Source: Firmicutes bacterium UBA6418 (GTDB lineage Bacteria; Bacillota; Clostridia; Peptostreptococcales; Anaerovoracaceae). From it: a stretch of DNA of 9,349 bases. Location of the stretch: assembly GCA_002439735.1 (NCBI GenBank), contig DJPG01000124.1, positions 7,771-17,119 of the forward strand, in the 5' to 3' direction. Positions 1 through 7,047 of this stretch are shown here, one piece after another (position 1 is the first letter of the stretch; each line of letters starts with the position of its first letter). The notes under the pieces are model-generated. The model ran no database searches and had not been told where the DNA came from. It saw nothing but the letters and a program-made list of their open reading frames with translations. The translations under genes and the position numbers were made by a program.

Positions 1-1347
1 ATTCAGTATTTCACCATGCCGCAGGACATGATCCTGGCACTCAACTCGCAAAAAATCGACGCTTACCTCATCGAGGAGGTCGGCTATTACGCTACTGCGG
101 CGGCACATCCCGAGCTTGCGGTGCTGAAGGAAAGCGCCGGCATCTGCGAAGCAGCCGTGATTATCGGAAACAATGAAAAGCAGGAAAAGCTGTTGGCGCA
201 GGTCAATGAATTCATTGCCAACCACGGACCGAACGGCGATGGGATGCTCGATGAAATGTACGACTACTGGGTCAAGGATTTTGACGCGGAAACCAGCAAG
301 ACCAAGCAAGGTGGCTTCACCGGCGAAAACGGCGAATTGATCATTGCCTGCGAGGGCGGCTATGAACCGTTTTCGTATGTCAACGAGGATGGCGACTGCG
401 GCTACGACGTGGACTTTATTTATCGTTTCTGCCGCGAATACGGCTATACCCCGAATATCCAGCGTGTGGCCTTTGAGTCCATCGCTCCGGGTGCGGAATC
501 CGGCAAGTATGATATCGGTATGAACATCATCCTCAGTGATGAACGAGACGATAACGCCTGTCTTTCGGACGTTTACTATACCTGCGATATTTTTATGGTC
601 GTGCCGGGTGAAAATGATGAAAATGTCGGTTTCTTCGCACGCATGAAGGACAACTTCGAAAACACCTTCATCAAGGAGAGCCGTTGGAAACTGTTTGCCT
701 CCGGCGCAGGTATCACCCTGCTGATCACGCTGAGTTCCATCATTCTTGGCACGATCATCGGCTTTGCGGTCTTCATGCTTTGCCGCAAAGGAAACCCGAT
801 CCTCAACGGCGCGACAAACGCCATGCTCTGGCTGATTCAGGGTATGCCGACAGTCTTGCTTTTGATGATCCTCTACTACATTGTCTTCGGTTCCACCAGA
901 CTGAGCGGTACGCTGGTCGCGATCGTCGGCTTCACGCTGATCTTCGCCTGCGCGATGTACGATATGCTCTCGGTTGGCTTTGGTGCGATCGGTAATGGAC
1001 AGTATGAGGCAGCAACTGCCATGGGCTACAGCAATAACCAGAGCTTTTTCAAGATTCTCCTGCCGCAGGCAGCCAAGCACTTCCTGCCAATCTACAAAGG
1101 CGAAGTTGTCACACTGATCAAGGAAACCTCGGTTGCGGGCTATATCGCCATCCAGGATCTGACGAAGGTCTCTGACCTTGTAAGAGCCCGTACCTATCAG
1201 GCCTTCTTTGCCCTGATCTTTACCGCTATCATCTACTTCCTGATCTCCGGGATCCTGACCCGCGTCGTCGGCCTGATCGAAAAGAAGATCGACCCGAAAT
1301 CGCGCTCCGTGGATAAGATCCTCAAGGGCGTACAGGTGGACGAGTAA
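1..1347 (+). CDS. Polar amino acid ABC transporter, receptor-permease fusion (5' end missing)
   Basis: The gene is open from the first base and ends at TAA 1345-1347, so the N-terminus lies outside the window; 448 residues are visible. Residues are numbered from base 1. Residues 1 to about 100 look like the end of a family 3 solute-binding domain (a NSQKIDAYLIEE segment, then a helical tail with DEMYDYWVKDF). Residues about 110-200 start a second such domain (EPFSYVNEDG, GYDVDFIYRF, SGKYDIGMN) but stop after the first lobe. The rest is a His/Glu/Gln-type permease with hydrophobic segments near 230-262, 275-298, 302-325 and 398-420, and the EAA loop (EAATAMGYSNNQSFFKILLP) near 336-355, which docks the ATPase. 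It should import a polar amino acid across the membrane. No ATPase gene follows, so one must lie upstream or elsewhere. Substrate unknown. Confidence 0.93.
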   Translation: MQYFTMPQDMILALNSQKIDAYLIEEVGYYATAAAHPELAVLKESAGICEAAVIIGNNEKQEKLLAQVNEFIANHGPNGDGMLDEMYDYWVKDFDAETSKTKQGGFTGENGELIIACEGGYEPFSYVNEDGDCGYDVDFIYRFCREYGYTPNIQRVAFESIAPGAESGKYDIGMNIILSDERDDNACLSDVYYTCDIFMVVPGENDENVGFFARMKDNFENTFIKESRWKLFASGAGITLLITLSSIILGTIIGFAVFMLCRKGNPILNGATNAMLWLIQGMPTVLLLMILYYIVFGSTRLSGTLVAIVGFTLIFACAMYDMLSVGFGAIGNGQYEAATAMGYSNNQSFFKILLPQAAKHFLPIYKGEVVTLIKETSVAGYIAIQDLTKVSDLVRARTYQAFFALIFTAIIYFLISGILTRVVGLIEKKIDPKSRSVDKILKGVQVDE

Positions 1348-1404
1348 GAGCGAAAACGTGCAGGAAAGCATGCAGGGAACCGCATAAAAAAGAAAATATG
1401 AAAC

Positions 1405-1454
1405 AAAACCGACACATCGTTTGCGAAAGCAGTGAAGTGATGTGTCGGTTTTTT
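1405..1454. terminator. Bidirectional intrinsic terminator between convergent genes
   Basis: A perfect 14-bp stem pairs 1405-1418 (AAAACCGACACATC) with 1439-1452 (GATGTGTCGGTTTT). On the plus strand a run of six T follows the GC part (1449-1454). On the minus strand the arm ends in TTTTGTTT. The structure can therefore stop both the transporter transcript and the leftward hydrogenase transcript. The apex contains TGC-GAAA-GCA (1422-1431), a possible GNRA-capped mini-stem. The remaining gap up to the hydA stop (1455-1530) shows nothing else convincing. Confidence 0.93.
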
Positions 1455-1530
1455 GCGTAATCTTGTTTTGTATGCGCTTGCTGTGTTGCCTTTTCGCAAG
1501 GATACGGGATTGATCCGTTCGCGATGTGCC

Positions 1531-3285
1531 TTACACGTCACTCCGATCCGTATAGTGCGTATGCAGCAGCTGGTGGGAACGCATGCCGCCTGCCATGCCG
1601 AGGTACTCCTTATAGAGCTTCTTGACGGTCGGGTTGTTGTGCGCCTTGCGGATATACTTTTCGCGGTCGCCTTTATAGAGGGCGCTGGCGCGCTTCTCTT
1701 TGAAGTCTACCCAGTTGCGTACATCTGAGACCTGCAGCGGCTGCCCGCCGCCATTGATGCAGCCGCCCGGACAAGCCATGATCTCGATAAAGTCAAAATG
1801 CTCTCCGGCCTTGACGCGCTCGATGAGCTCGCGCGCGTTGCCGAGTCCGTGCGCGACCGCCGCCCGGATCGTAAGATCCGCGATCTCGACCTCGGCTACC
1901 TTAATGCCATCATCCAAACCGCGTACCTGCACATAGTCAATGGCATCCGAACTGCTTCCGTTGAGCAGATCCGCTACGGTTCTGAGTGCCGCCTCCATCA
2001 CGCCGCCGGTCGTACCGAAGATCAGACCCGCGCCGGTCGACATACCGAGCGGGTTGTCAAATTCCCCGTCTCCGATGGCATTGAAGTCGATCCCGATCAT
2101 TTTGATCATACGTGCCAATTCCCGGGTCGTGATGACCGCATCGACATCCGGCAGCCCGTTGACCGAAAGCTCCGGCCGCTGTGCCTCATATTTTTTGGCC
2201 ACACAAGGCATGACCGAAACCACGTAGATCGACTGCGGATCGATATCGTTCTTTTCCGCGTAGTAGCTCTTGATAATCGCGCCCATCATCTGGTGCGGTG
2301 ATTTGCAGGTCGACAGATTCGGCAGCATCTCCGGGAAATTATGCTCGCAGAACTTGATCCAGCCCGGCGAACAGGAGGTGATCAGCGGCAGTACTCCGCC
2401 GCCGCGAATACGATCGATCAGCTCTGTTCCTTCTTCCATGACAGTCAGATCTGCTGCCGTATCGGTATCAAAGACCTTATCAAAACCCAACATGCGCAGT
2501 GCCGTCACCATCTTGCCGGTCACATCGGTTCCGATCGGGTTGCCGAATTCCTCGCCGAGCGCTGCGCGCACAGCCGGTGCCGTCTGTACGATGACATGCT
2601 TCTCCGGGTCATTGAGTGCATCCCAGACCTCGTCGATACTGCGATGCTCCTGCAGCGCGCCGGTCGGACAGACATTGATGCACTGTCCGCAATTGACGCA
2701 GACGGTCGCATCCAGGCTACGATTCTCCGCAGTTCCGATCACGGTATAAAAACCACGGTTGATGGCTGAGATCGCGCCGACCGTCTGAATATTGTTGCAC
2801 ACACTCACGCATCGTCTGCAAAGAATGCAGCGGTTCGGATCTCGCTGAATCGAGATGCCCTCATCAACGCTCAGCGGCTGATCCATGGTAATTTGCTCCT
2901 GATATTTGACATAATTCTCAAAATGTACGTCCATTTTATCCGTCAGGATCTGCAGTTCGCAGGAATTCGCTCGCGTACAGCTCTGGCATCTGGCCGGATG
3001 GTTGGAAAGAATCAATTCCAGCGTCTTCTGTCTGACCTTCATGATCTCCGGCGTGTGCGTCCGCACCTCCATACCGTCCTTGACCGGATAGCCGCAGGCA
3101 GCCTGGAGCGCGCGGGAGCCTTTGACTTCCACCAGACACATCCGGCAGCAGCCGATCTCGCTGACGTCCTTGAGGAAGCAGAGCGTCGGGATATGAATAT
3201 TGATTTCCTTGGCCGCCTCCAGGACGGTGTAGGTATCCGGAACATAAACCTGAATTCCGTCGATCGTTACATGTACTTTTCCCAT
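1531..3285 (-). CDS. hydA: Trimeric NADH-linked [FeFe] hydrogenase, catalytic subunit HydA
   Basis: This 584-residue cytoplasmic subunit reduces protons to H2 at the H-cluster. Domains in order: an N-terminal plant-type [2Fe-2S] domain (C36, C47, C50, C64; GCCRMC motif); a His-Cys3 [4Fe-4S] site (H96, C100, C103, C109); two ferredoxin-type [4Fe-4S] motifs (C153/156/159/163 and C196/199/202/206); then the H-domain with L1 TSCSPGW (C305), L2 MPCVAKKYE (C361) and L3 MACPGGCINGGGQP (C505, C509). The C-terminal small-subunit region ends in HQLLHTHY, which I recall from related enzymes. The length fits HndD-type subunits; it lacks the C-terminal [2Fe-2S] extension known from Thermotoga HydA. The ATG start has AGGAGG at 3295-3300, nine bases upstream and directly after the hydB stop, so translation is probably coupled. 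No maturase genes (hydE, hydF, hydG) are in the window. The L1 serine is discussed in the findings. Confidence 0.97.
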   Translation of the reverse strand: MGKVHVTIDGIQVYVPDTYTVLEAAKEINIHIPTLCFLKDVSEIGCCRMCLVEVKGSRALQAACGYPVKDGMEVRTHTPEIMKVRQKTLELILSNHPARCQSCTRANSCELQILTDKMDVHFENYVKYQEQITMDQPLSVDEGISIQRDPNRCILCRRCVSVCNNIQTVGAISAINRGFYTVIGTAENRSLDATVCVNCGQCINVCPTGALQEHRSIDEVWDALNDPEKHVIVQTAPAVRAALGEEFGNPIGTDVTGKMVTALRMLGFDKVFDTDTAADLTVMEEGTELIDRIRGGGVLPLITSCSPGWIKFCEHNFPEMLPNLSTCKSPHQMMGAIIKSYYAEKNDIDPQSIYVVSVMPCVAKKYEAQRPELSVNGLPDVDAVITTRELARMIKMIGIDFNAIGDGEFDNPLGMSTGAGLIFGTTGGVMEAALRTVADLLNGSSSDAIDYVQVRGLDDGIKVAEVEIADLTIRAAVAHGLGNARELIERVKAGEHFDFIEIMACPGGCINGGGQPLQVSDVRNWVDFKEKRASALYKGDREKYIRKAHNNPTVKKLYKEYLGMAGGMRSHQLLHTHYTDRSDV

Positions 3286-3300
3286 TTCAGGTTTCCTCCT

Positions 3301-5211
3301 TTACGCATTCTTCATGATAGACTTGAACGGGCACTTCGCCATGCAGACACCGCATTTGATACACTTATCCTGATCGATGCTGTACGGCTCGTCCTTGCTG
3401 CCGCTGATCGCGCCGACCGGACAGTTCTTCGCACAGATGCCGCAGCGTTTGCAGACCTCCGTGTCGACCACATAGCGCAGCATGGAGACACAGACACCGG
3501 CAGGACATTTTTTGTCCCGTACATGTGCCACATATTCGTCCCGGAAATATTTCATCGTCGAAAGCACCGGATTCGGCGCGGACTGCCCCAGACCGCAGAG
3601 CGAGGCGCGTTTGATCGTATGCGCCAGCTCTTCCAGCTCGTCCAAATCCTCCATGGTGCCCTTGCCCTCCGTGATTTTTGTGAGAATGTCCAGCATTCTG
3701 CGCGTACCGATCCGGCAAGGCGGACATTTGCCGCAGGATTCATCTACCGTAAACTCCAGGAAAAACTTCGCGATGTCGACCATACAGGTATTTTCGTCCA
3801 TGACGATCATACCGCCGGAACCCATCATCGAGCCAAGTTTGGTTAAGGATTCATAGTCGATCGGGGTATCCAGATGCTCGGTCGGAATGCAGCCGCCCGA
3901 CGGGCCGCCGGTCTGCGCTGCCTTGAACCGCTTGCCGTCAGGAATCCCACCACCGATATCGTAAATCATTTCCCGCAGCGTCGTGCCCATCGGGATCTCA
4001 ACCAGACCGGAATTGTTGATCTTGCCGCCCAGCGCAAACACCTTCGTACCGGTGGACTTTTCCGTGCCGATGCTGCGGAACCAGTCCGCGCCCTTGAGCA
4101 GAATCTGCGGTACATTCGCGAAGGTTTCCACATTGTTGAGAACCGTCGGCTTGCCGAACAGTCCGCGCACTGCCGATGAAGGCGGTTTGAGACGCGGTTC
4201 TCCGCGGTTTCCTTCAATGGAGATCATCAGTGCCGTCGCTTCTCCGCAGACGAACGCACCCGCGCCGAGACGGATCTCGATGTCAAAATTCAGACCTTTT
4301 CCGAGGATATTTTTGCCCAATAGACCATAGGCTCTGGCCTGTGCGATCGCAATCTTAAGACGCGCCACCGCGGTCGGATATTCCGCGCGAACATAGATAT
4401 AGCCTGACTGCGCGCCGATGGCATAGGCTGTAATCGCCATCGCTTCCAGCACAGAATGCGGGTCGTCCTCTAGGATCGAACGATCCATGAACGCGCCCGG
4501 ATCGCCCTCGTCCGCGTTACAGACTACGATTTTCTCGTCGGTCTGCTGCTGTGCCGCGACCTCCCATTTCGTACCCGCTGGGAAACCGCCGCCGCCTCTG
4601 CCGCGCAGTCCGGAATCCTTGATGATGTCGATGACATCCTCCGGCTGCAGCTCGTACAGCGCCTTGGCGAGCGCCGCGTAGCCGTCGAGCGCGATGTATT
4701 CCTCGATACGCTCCGGATTGATCCGGCCGCAGTTCTTCAGTGCGATGCGGTTCTGCTTGGAGAAGAATTCTTCTTCGTGCGGGGAAAGCAGTCGTTCAAT
4801 GATCTTACCGTTTTTGACATGGCTCTCCCAGATCTCATCAATGTCATCTTCCGATACCCTGGTGTACATCGTGCCCTCCGGCTGCAGCACCAGGATCGGA
4901 CCCTCGGAACAAAGGCCAAAGCAGCCCGTCCGCTCGACGGCGATCTCCTCCTGCATCCCATCGCGCGCAGCCAGCTCGGTAAGGCGCGTGATCAGCTTGC
5001 CGGAACCGGAGGAATGGCAGCCGCCCCCGCCGCATACCATAAGATAGAGCTTCGCGCCGCTTTCGGCATCGGCGTCAAAACGATGTCCGATCTGCATGAG
5101 GGTCGCTTCCTTGATCTGTTTCAGCGCGTCGGCTGATTTCAATCTGCTGCGCACCGTGTTTGTCGTCTGCATCTTGTCCGCACTCGCGGTTTTTGCCATC
5201 TTATCCGTCAT
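3301..5211 (-). CDS. hydB: NuoF-like NAD(H)/FMN subunit HydB of the trimeric hydrogenase
   Basis: This 636-residue subunit exchanges electrons with NAD(H) through FMN and passes them to HydA. It starts with a thioredoxin-like [2Fe-2S] domain (C60, C65, C97, C101; MVCGGGGC and TGCFGLC). The NuoF core follows, with the glycine-rich GRGGGGFPAGTKW (204-216) and CNADEGDPGAF (231-241) nucleotide/flavin motifs, and the [4Fe-4S] site ESCGKCPPCR (C493, C496, C499) plus C539. A further cysteine pair lies at C569/C574. At the C-terminus is a two-cluster ferredoxin domain (C587/590/593/597 and C617/620/623/627). This architecture is that of HydB from bifurcating hydrogenases and NADP-reducing relatives. 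The start overlaps the hydC stop by four bases (ATGA), and AAGGAG lies at 5222-5227, inside hydC, so the two are translationally coupled. Bifurcation itself is inferred from family knowledge. Confidence 0.97.
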   Translation of the reverse strand: MTDKMAKTASADKMQTTNTVRSRLKSADALKQIKEATLMQIGHRFDADAESGAKLYLMVCGGGGCHSSGSGKLITRLTELAARDGMQEEIAVERTGCFGLCSEGPILVLQPEGTMYTRVSEDDIDEIWESHVKNGKIIERLLSPHEEEFFSKQNRIALKNCGRINPERIEEYIALDGYAALAKALYELQPEDVIDIIKDSGLRGRGGGGFPAGTKWEVAAQQQTDEKIVVCNADEGDPGAFMDRSILEDDPHSVLEAMAITAYAIGAQSGYIYVRAEYPTAVARLKIAIAQARAYGLLGKNILGKGLNFDIEIRLGAGAFVCGEATALMISIEGNRGEPRLKPPSSAVRGLFGKPTVLNNVETFANVPQILLKGADWFRSIGTEKSTGTKVFALGGKINNSGLVEIPMGTTLREMIYDIGGGIPDGKRFKAAQTGGPSGGCIPTEHLDTPIDYESLTKLGSMMGSGGMIVMDENTCMVDIAKFFLEFTVDESCGKCPPCRIGTRRMLDILTKITEGKGTMEDLDELEELAHTIKRASLCGLGQSAPNPVLSTMKYFRDEYVAHVRDKKCPAGVCVSMLRYVVDTEVCKRCGICAKNCPVGAISGSKDEPYSIDQDKCIKCGVCMAKCPFKSIMKNA

Positions 5212-5702
5212 TCGCCCTGTGCTCCTTCCATCTGCTCATATTTGCTGATGATCCCGTCAATATCCTCGACCGTCAATCTGCCATAGACCTCTTCATTGAT
5301 CGTCATGACCGGTGCCAGACTGCAGGCGCCGATGCAGCGGCAGGAATCCAGTGAGAACAGTCCGTCCTCGGTACATTCGCCGACTTCGATCATCAGCCTC
5401 TCCTTGAGTTTGTCCAGAATGTCCGCGGCGCCTTTGACATAGCAGGCGGTGCCCAGACAGACACTGACACGATATTTGCCCTTCTGCGTGAGGGAAAACT
5501 GCGAATAAAAGGTCGCTACGCCATACACCTTCGCCTCCGGGATTTCCAGACCTCGCGCCACCTTTTTCATCACCTCCGGCGGCAGATATCCGAAGATGTC
5601 CTGCGCCTCGTGCAGAACCGGTATCAAGGCGCCCGGTGTTTCCCTGTATTTTTGAATCACTTCTTCCAGCTGTTGCATCTGGTTTTGTTCACTGCAACAC
5701 AT
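5208..5702 (-). CDS. hydC: NuoE-like [2Fe-2S] subunit HydC of the trimeric hydrogenase
   Basis: This 164-residue thioredoxin-fold subunit is first in the hydCBA operon. It has the NuoE helical N-terminal region (ALIPVLHEAQDIFGYLP) and a [2Fe-2S] site made by C82 and C87 (CLGTAC) and C123 and C127 (CIGAC-SLAP). In HydABC-type complexes this subunit sits against the NuoF-like subunit next to the flavin. The chosen ATG has AGGAGAG at 5710-5716, seven bases upstream. It gives an unusual MCCSEQNQ N-terminus with two cysteines right after the initiator. The alternative Met9 (MQQLEEV) would look more like a standard NuoE start but has no visible binding site of its own. Length agrees with the family (about 160 residues). 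Confidence 0.96.
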   Translation of the reverse strand: MCCSEQNQMQQLEEVIQKYRETPGALIPVLHEAQDIFGYLPPEVMKKVARGLEIPEAKVYGVATFYSQFSLTQKGKYRVSVCLGTACYVKGAADILDKLKERLMIEVGECTEDGLFSLDSCRCIGACSLAPVMTINEEVYGRLTVEDIDGIISKYEQMEGAQGE

Positions 5703-5734
5703 ACCTTGTCTCTCCTTTTTTACTTACATTCAGC

Positions 5735-5781
5735 TTGCCGCGGCGGTTCCGCAACTCCGTGGGCAGGTTGCGCCACGGCAA
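5735..5781 (-). other. Leader hairpin 2 of hydCBA
   Basis: In the transcript (minus strand) TTGCCGTGGCG (5781-5771) pairs with CGCCGCGGCAA (5745-5735) over 11 positions including one G-U, and the inner CAAC (5770-5767) pairs with GTTG (5755-5752). The stem ends 18 bases before the hydC ribosome binding site. There is no U-tract after it, so it is not an intrinsic terminator. I recognise no RNA family. Confidence 0.7.
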
Positions 5782-5795
5782 AGACAAAATTCACG

Positions 5796-5841
5796 TTGAA
5801 ACCGCCTGTCGCAGGGCAATCTGCGAGCAAGCGGCTTTCAA
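5796..5841 (-). other. Leader hairpin 1 of hydCBA
   Basis: In the transcript TTGAAA (5841-5836) pairs with TTTCAA (5801-5796), CCGC (5834-5831) with GCGG (5805-5802) around a single bulge, and CGCAG (5825-5821) with CTGCG (5814-5810) around a six-base loop. It begins about 10 bases after the predicted transcription start. Its 3' arm is also complementary to the 3' side of hairpin 2 (see findings). Confidence 0.7.
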
Positions 5842-5847
5842 TATTAG

Positions 5848-5865
5848 TCGATAATATTTTAACAC
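5848..5865 (-). promoter_or_regulatory. Candidate Rex operator
   Basis: Read on the minus strand, GTGTTAAAATATTATCGA matches the Rex consensus I recall (TTGTTAA-N4-TTAACAA) at 11 of 14 fixed positions. It covers the -10 hexamer of the hydCBA promoter, which is where a repressor would act. Rex releases DNA when NADH is high, so the arrangement would raise hydrogenase expression when reductant accumulates. The match and position are seen; binding is inferred, and no rex gene is in the window. Confidence 0.55.
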
Positions 5866-5884
5866 ATGCATACAAGGTTCACAA
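5856..5884 (-). promoter_or_regulatory. Sigma-70-type promoter of hydCBA
   Basis: On the minus strand TTGTGA (-35, 5884-5879) is separated by exactly 17 bases from TAAAAT (-10, 5861-5856), matching four and five of six consensus positions. Transcription would start near 5849, leaving a leader of about 147 nt before hydC. No terminator is visible between the whiA stop and this promoter, so some read-through from whiA is possible. Confidence 0.75.
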
Positions 5885-5942
5885 TCCTTTAATTTGTAAA
5901 ACGCAGAAAAACCGGTTAAAAATTTCCCTGCCTTCGTATGTC

Positions 5943-6899
5943 TTACAGCTTGGACGCGATCTCCTCAATGCGCATCAGTCGTTTGTTGATGCCGGATTTT
6001 TTAAGCGGCGGATCGCACAGCTCGCCGAGCGCGGTAATGGAAATATCCGGATTCGCCAGCCGCAGCAGCGCGGTCTGTTTCAGCTTTTCCGGCAAAAAAT
6101 CCAGCCCTTTGGTCTGCTCGATCCTGCGAATCGCTTCCATCTGCTTCATCGAGGCTTCAATCGCGCGATCCATATTCGCGTTATCGCAGTTGACCGTGCG
6201 TTTCGCGGAATGAACCATGCCCTTCTTAATGCGAGTTTCTTCCATGGAAAGCACCTGATGGCTCGCACCCATGATGGCCAGCATGTCACTGATGTAGTCC
6301 GCCTTTTTCATATACACCACATAGCGCCTGCCGCGCTGCACGACCTTGCAGCTCAGATCGACAAAGGAATTGATCAGCTTTTTGAGGTCGTTTGCCATGT
6401 TCTGCGATTCCAGCACAAATTCCAGATCATAGGCTTTTTCGGGATCACTCATCGTGCCGACACCCAGGAAAACACCGCGCAGATAGGCTTTTTTGCAGCA
6501 TTTGCTGCCGATGATGCCGCTGTAGATGCCGTCCGAGATATAATTGTTGCCCTCTCGTACCAAAAGGATCCCGGTCTCGCGCAGGATCTGCTCACTGCGG
6601 TTATCCGCGTCGATGGTCAGGCTGTACGCATACTTCTGCCCCGCCTGCGCCTTGCCGACGGTCCTGCCTTCGCCGATCTCCAGCTTGGTCTCAATGCCGA
6701 AGTAGTCCTGGATTAGCTTTTTATAATGCCGGGCCACCGCCGGATTCTGCGTGGTGACAATAATCTTGAACTTACCGAAGCCCTGCAGGCCGATACTGCC
6801 TGCCACCCGCAAAAATCCCGATATTTCCGCCAGCATGCAGCACTTCTTTTCCGGCTGCACACGCGCCAGTTCATTTTTCGTTTCCGATGCAAACGACAT
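5943..6899 (-). CDS. whiA: WhiA, DNA-binding regulator linked to cell division
   Basis: This 318-residue protein has the WhiA layout: an N-terminal pair of degenerate LAGLIDADG-like halves (SGFLRVAGSIGLQ near 28-39; YLRGVFLGVGTMSDPEKAYD near 139-158) without the residues expected of an active homing nuclease, and a C-terminal helix-turn-helix region (NMDRAIEASMKQMEAI near 242-257; ALGELCDPPLKKSGINKRL near 290-308). Family members bind DNA, support sporulation septation in Streptomyces and influence division and chromosome segregation in Bacillus. The length is normal. The ATG has GAGGAGGG at 6907-6914, seven bases upstream. In many Firmicutes whiA follows rapZ and yvcK; here its upstream neighbours are a DUF3343 gene and a carboxypeptidase gene, and it appears to have its own promoter. 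Confidence 0.97.
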   Translation of the reverse strand: MSFASETKNELARVQPEKKCCMLAEISGFLRVAGSIGLQGFGKFKIIVTTQNPAVARHYKKLIQDYFGIETKLEIGEGRTVGKAQAGQKYAYSLTIDADNRSEQILRETGILLVREGNNYISDGIYSGIIGSKCCKKAYLRGVFLGVGTMSDPEKAYDLEFVLESQNMANDLKKLINSFVDLSCKVVQRGRRYVVYMKKADYISDMLAIMGASHQVLSMEETRIKKGMVHSAKRTVNCDNANMDRAIEASMKQMEAIRRIEQTKGLDFLPEKLKQTALLRLANPDISITALGELCDPPLKKSGINKRLMRIEEIASKL

Positions 6900-6928
6900 T
6901 GCTTGTCCCTCCTCGTTTTTTCATTCCC

Positions 6929-6958
6929 AGTTTATCACATTTTCCCGCATTGTGCCAG
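6929..6958 (-). promoter_or_regulatory. Candidate extended -10 promoter of whiA
   Basis: On the minus strand TAAACT (6934-6929) is preceded directly by TGA, giving an extended -10 element, and CTGGCA (6958-6953) lies 18 bases upstream as a four-of-six -35. Transcription would start about 22 bases before the whiA ATG, just ahead of its strong ribosome binding site. Confidence 0.5.
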
Positions 6959-6982
6959 AGTTTCCGTTCAGATTTCGCGGAT

Positions 6983-6997
6983 TTTGCGCAGCGCAAA
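6983..6997. repeat. 15-bp palindrome upstream of whiA
   Basis: TTTGCGCAGCGCAAA has perfect 7-bp arms around a central A. It lies directly beside the larger dyad at 6998-7037 and about 25 bases upstream of the candidate whiA -35. It could be a protein binding site or a small transcript hairpin. No U-tract follows on either strand. Confidence 0.6.
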
Positions 6998-7037
6998 GTT
7001 ACTTATCCACACGCATCGTTTCGTGCGGATAAGTAAC
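6998..7037. promoter_or_regulatory. Large dyad with inverted DnaA-box-like sequences
   Basis: GTTACTTATCC (6998-7008) is perfectly repeated in inverse at 7027-7037. Inner CACG/CGTG arms (7010-7013, 7022-7025) pair after a single A-C mismatch, leaving an eight-base loop. The left arm contains TTATCCACA (7003-7011), the exact DnaA-box consensus. The right arm on the minus strand contains TTATCCGCA (7032-7024), one base off. It sits 10 bases after the DUF3343 stop and 40 bases upstream of the candidate whiA promoter. It could be a DnaA or other protein site, or a hairpin ending the DUF3343 transcript, although no U-tract follows. Confidence 0.6.
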
Positions 7038-7047
7038 GCAAACATTT

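Noticed and set aside
2893..3846. A 317-codon plus-strand open frame across the hydA-hydB junction
   Set aside because: It lies opposite conserved cluster-binding motifs of both genes; its translation is Arg/His-rich with no recognisable domain and no ribosome binding site.
5885..5942. Possible whiA terminator around the palindrome AACCGGTT and T-rich bases
   Set aside because: The palindrome has no loop and its flanks (T-runs on both sides) cannot pair, so no stable terminator hairpin forms.
5610..6716. A long open frame on the plus strand (368 codons) opposite hydC, the hyd leader and whiA
   Set aside because: It has no family features, is rich in His/Arg/Leu as expected from the reverse complement of GC-rich coding DNA, and runs antisense to two secure genes and a promoter.
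6983..7037. Origin of replication suggested by the DnaA-box-like sequences
   Set aside because: Only one exact and one near match are present, with no AT-rich unwinding region and no dnaA, dnaN or rpmH nearby; a regulatory or titration site is the most that can be suggested.
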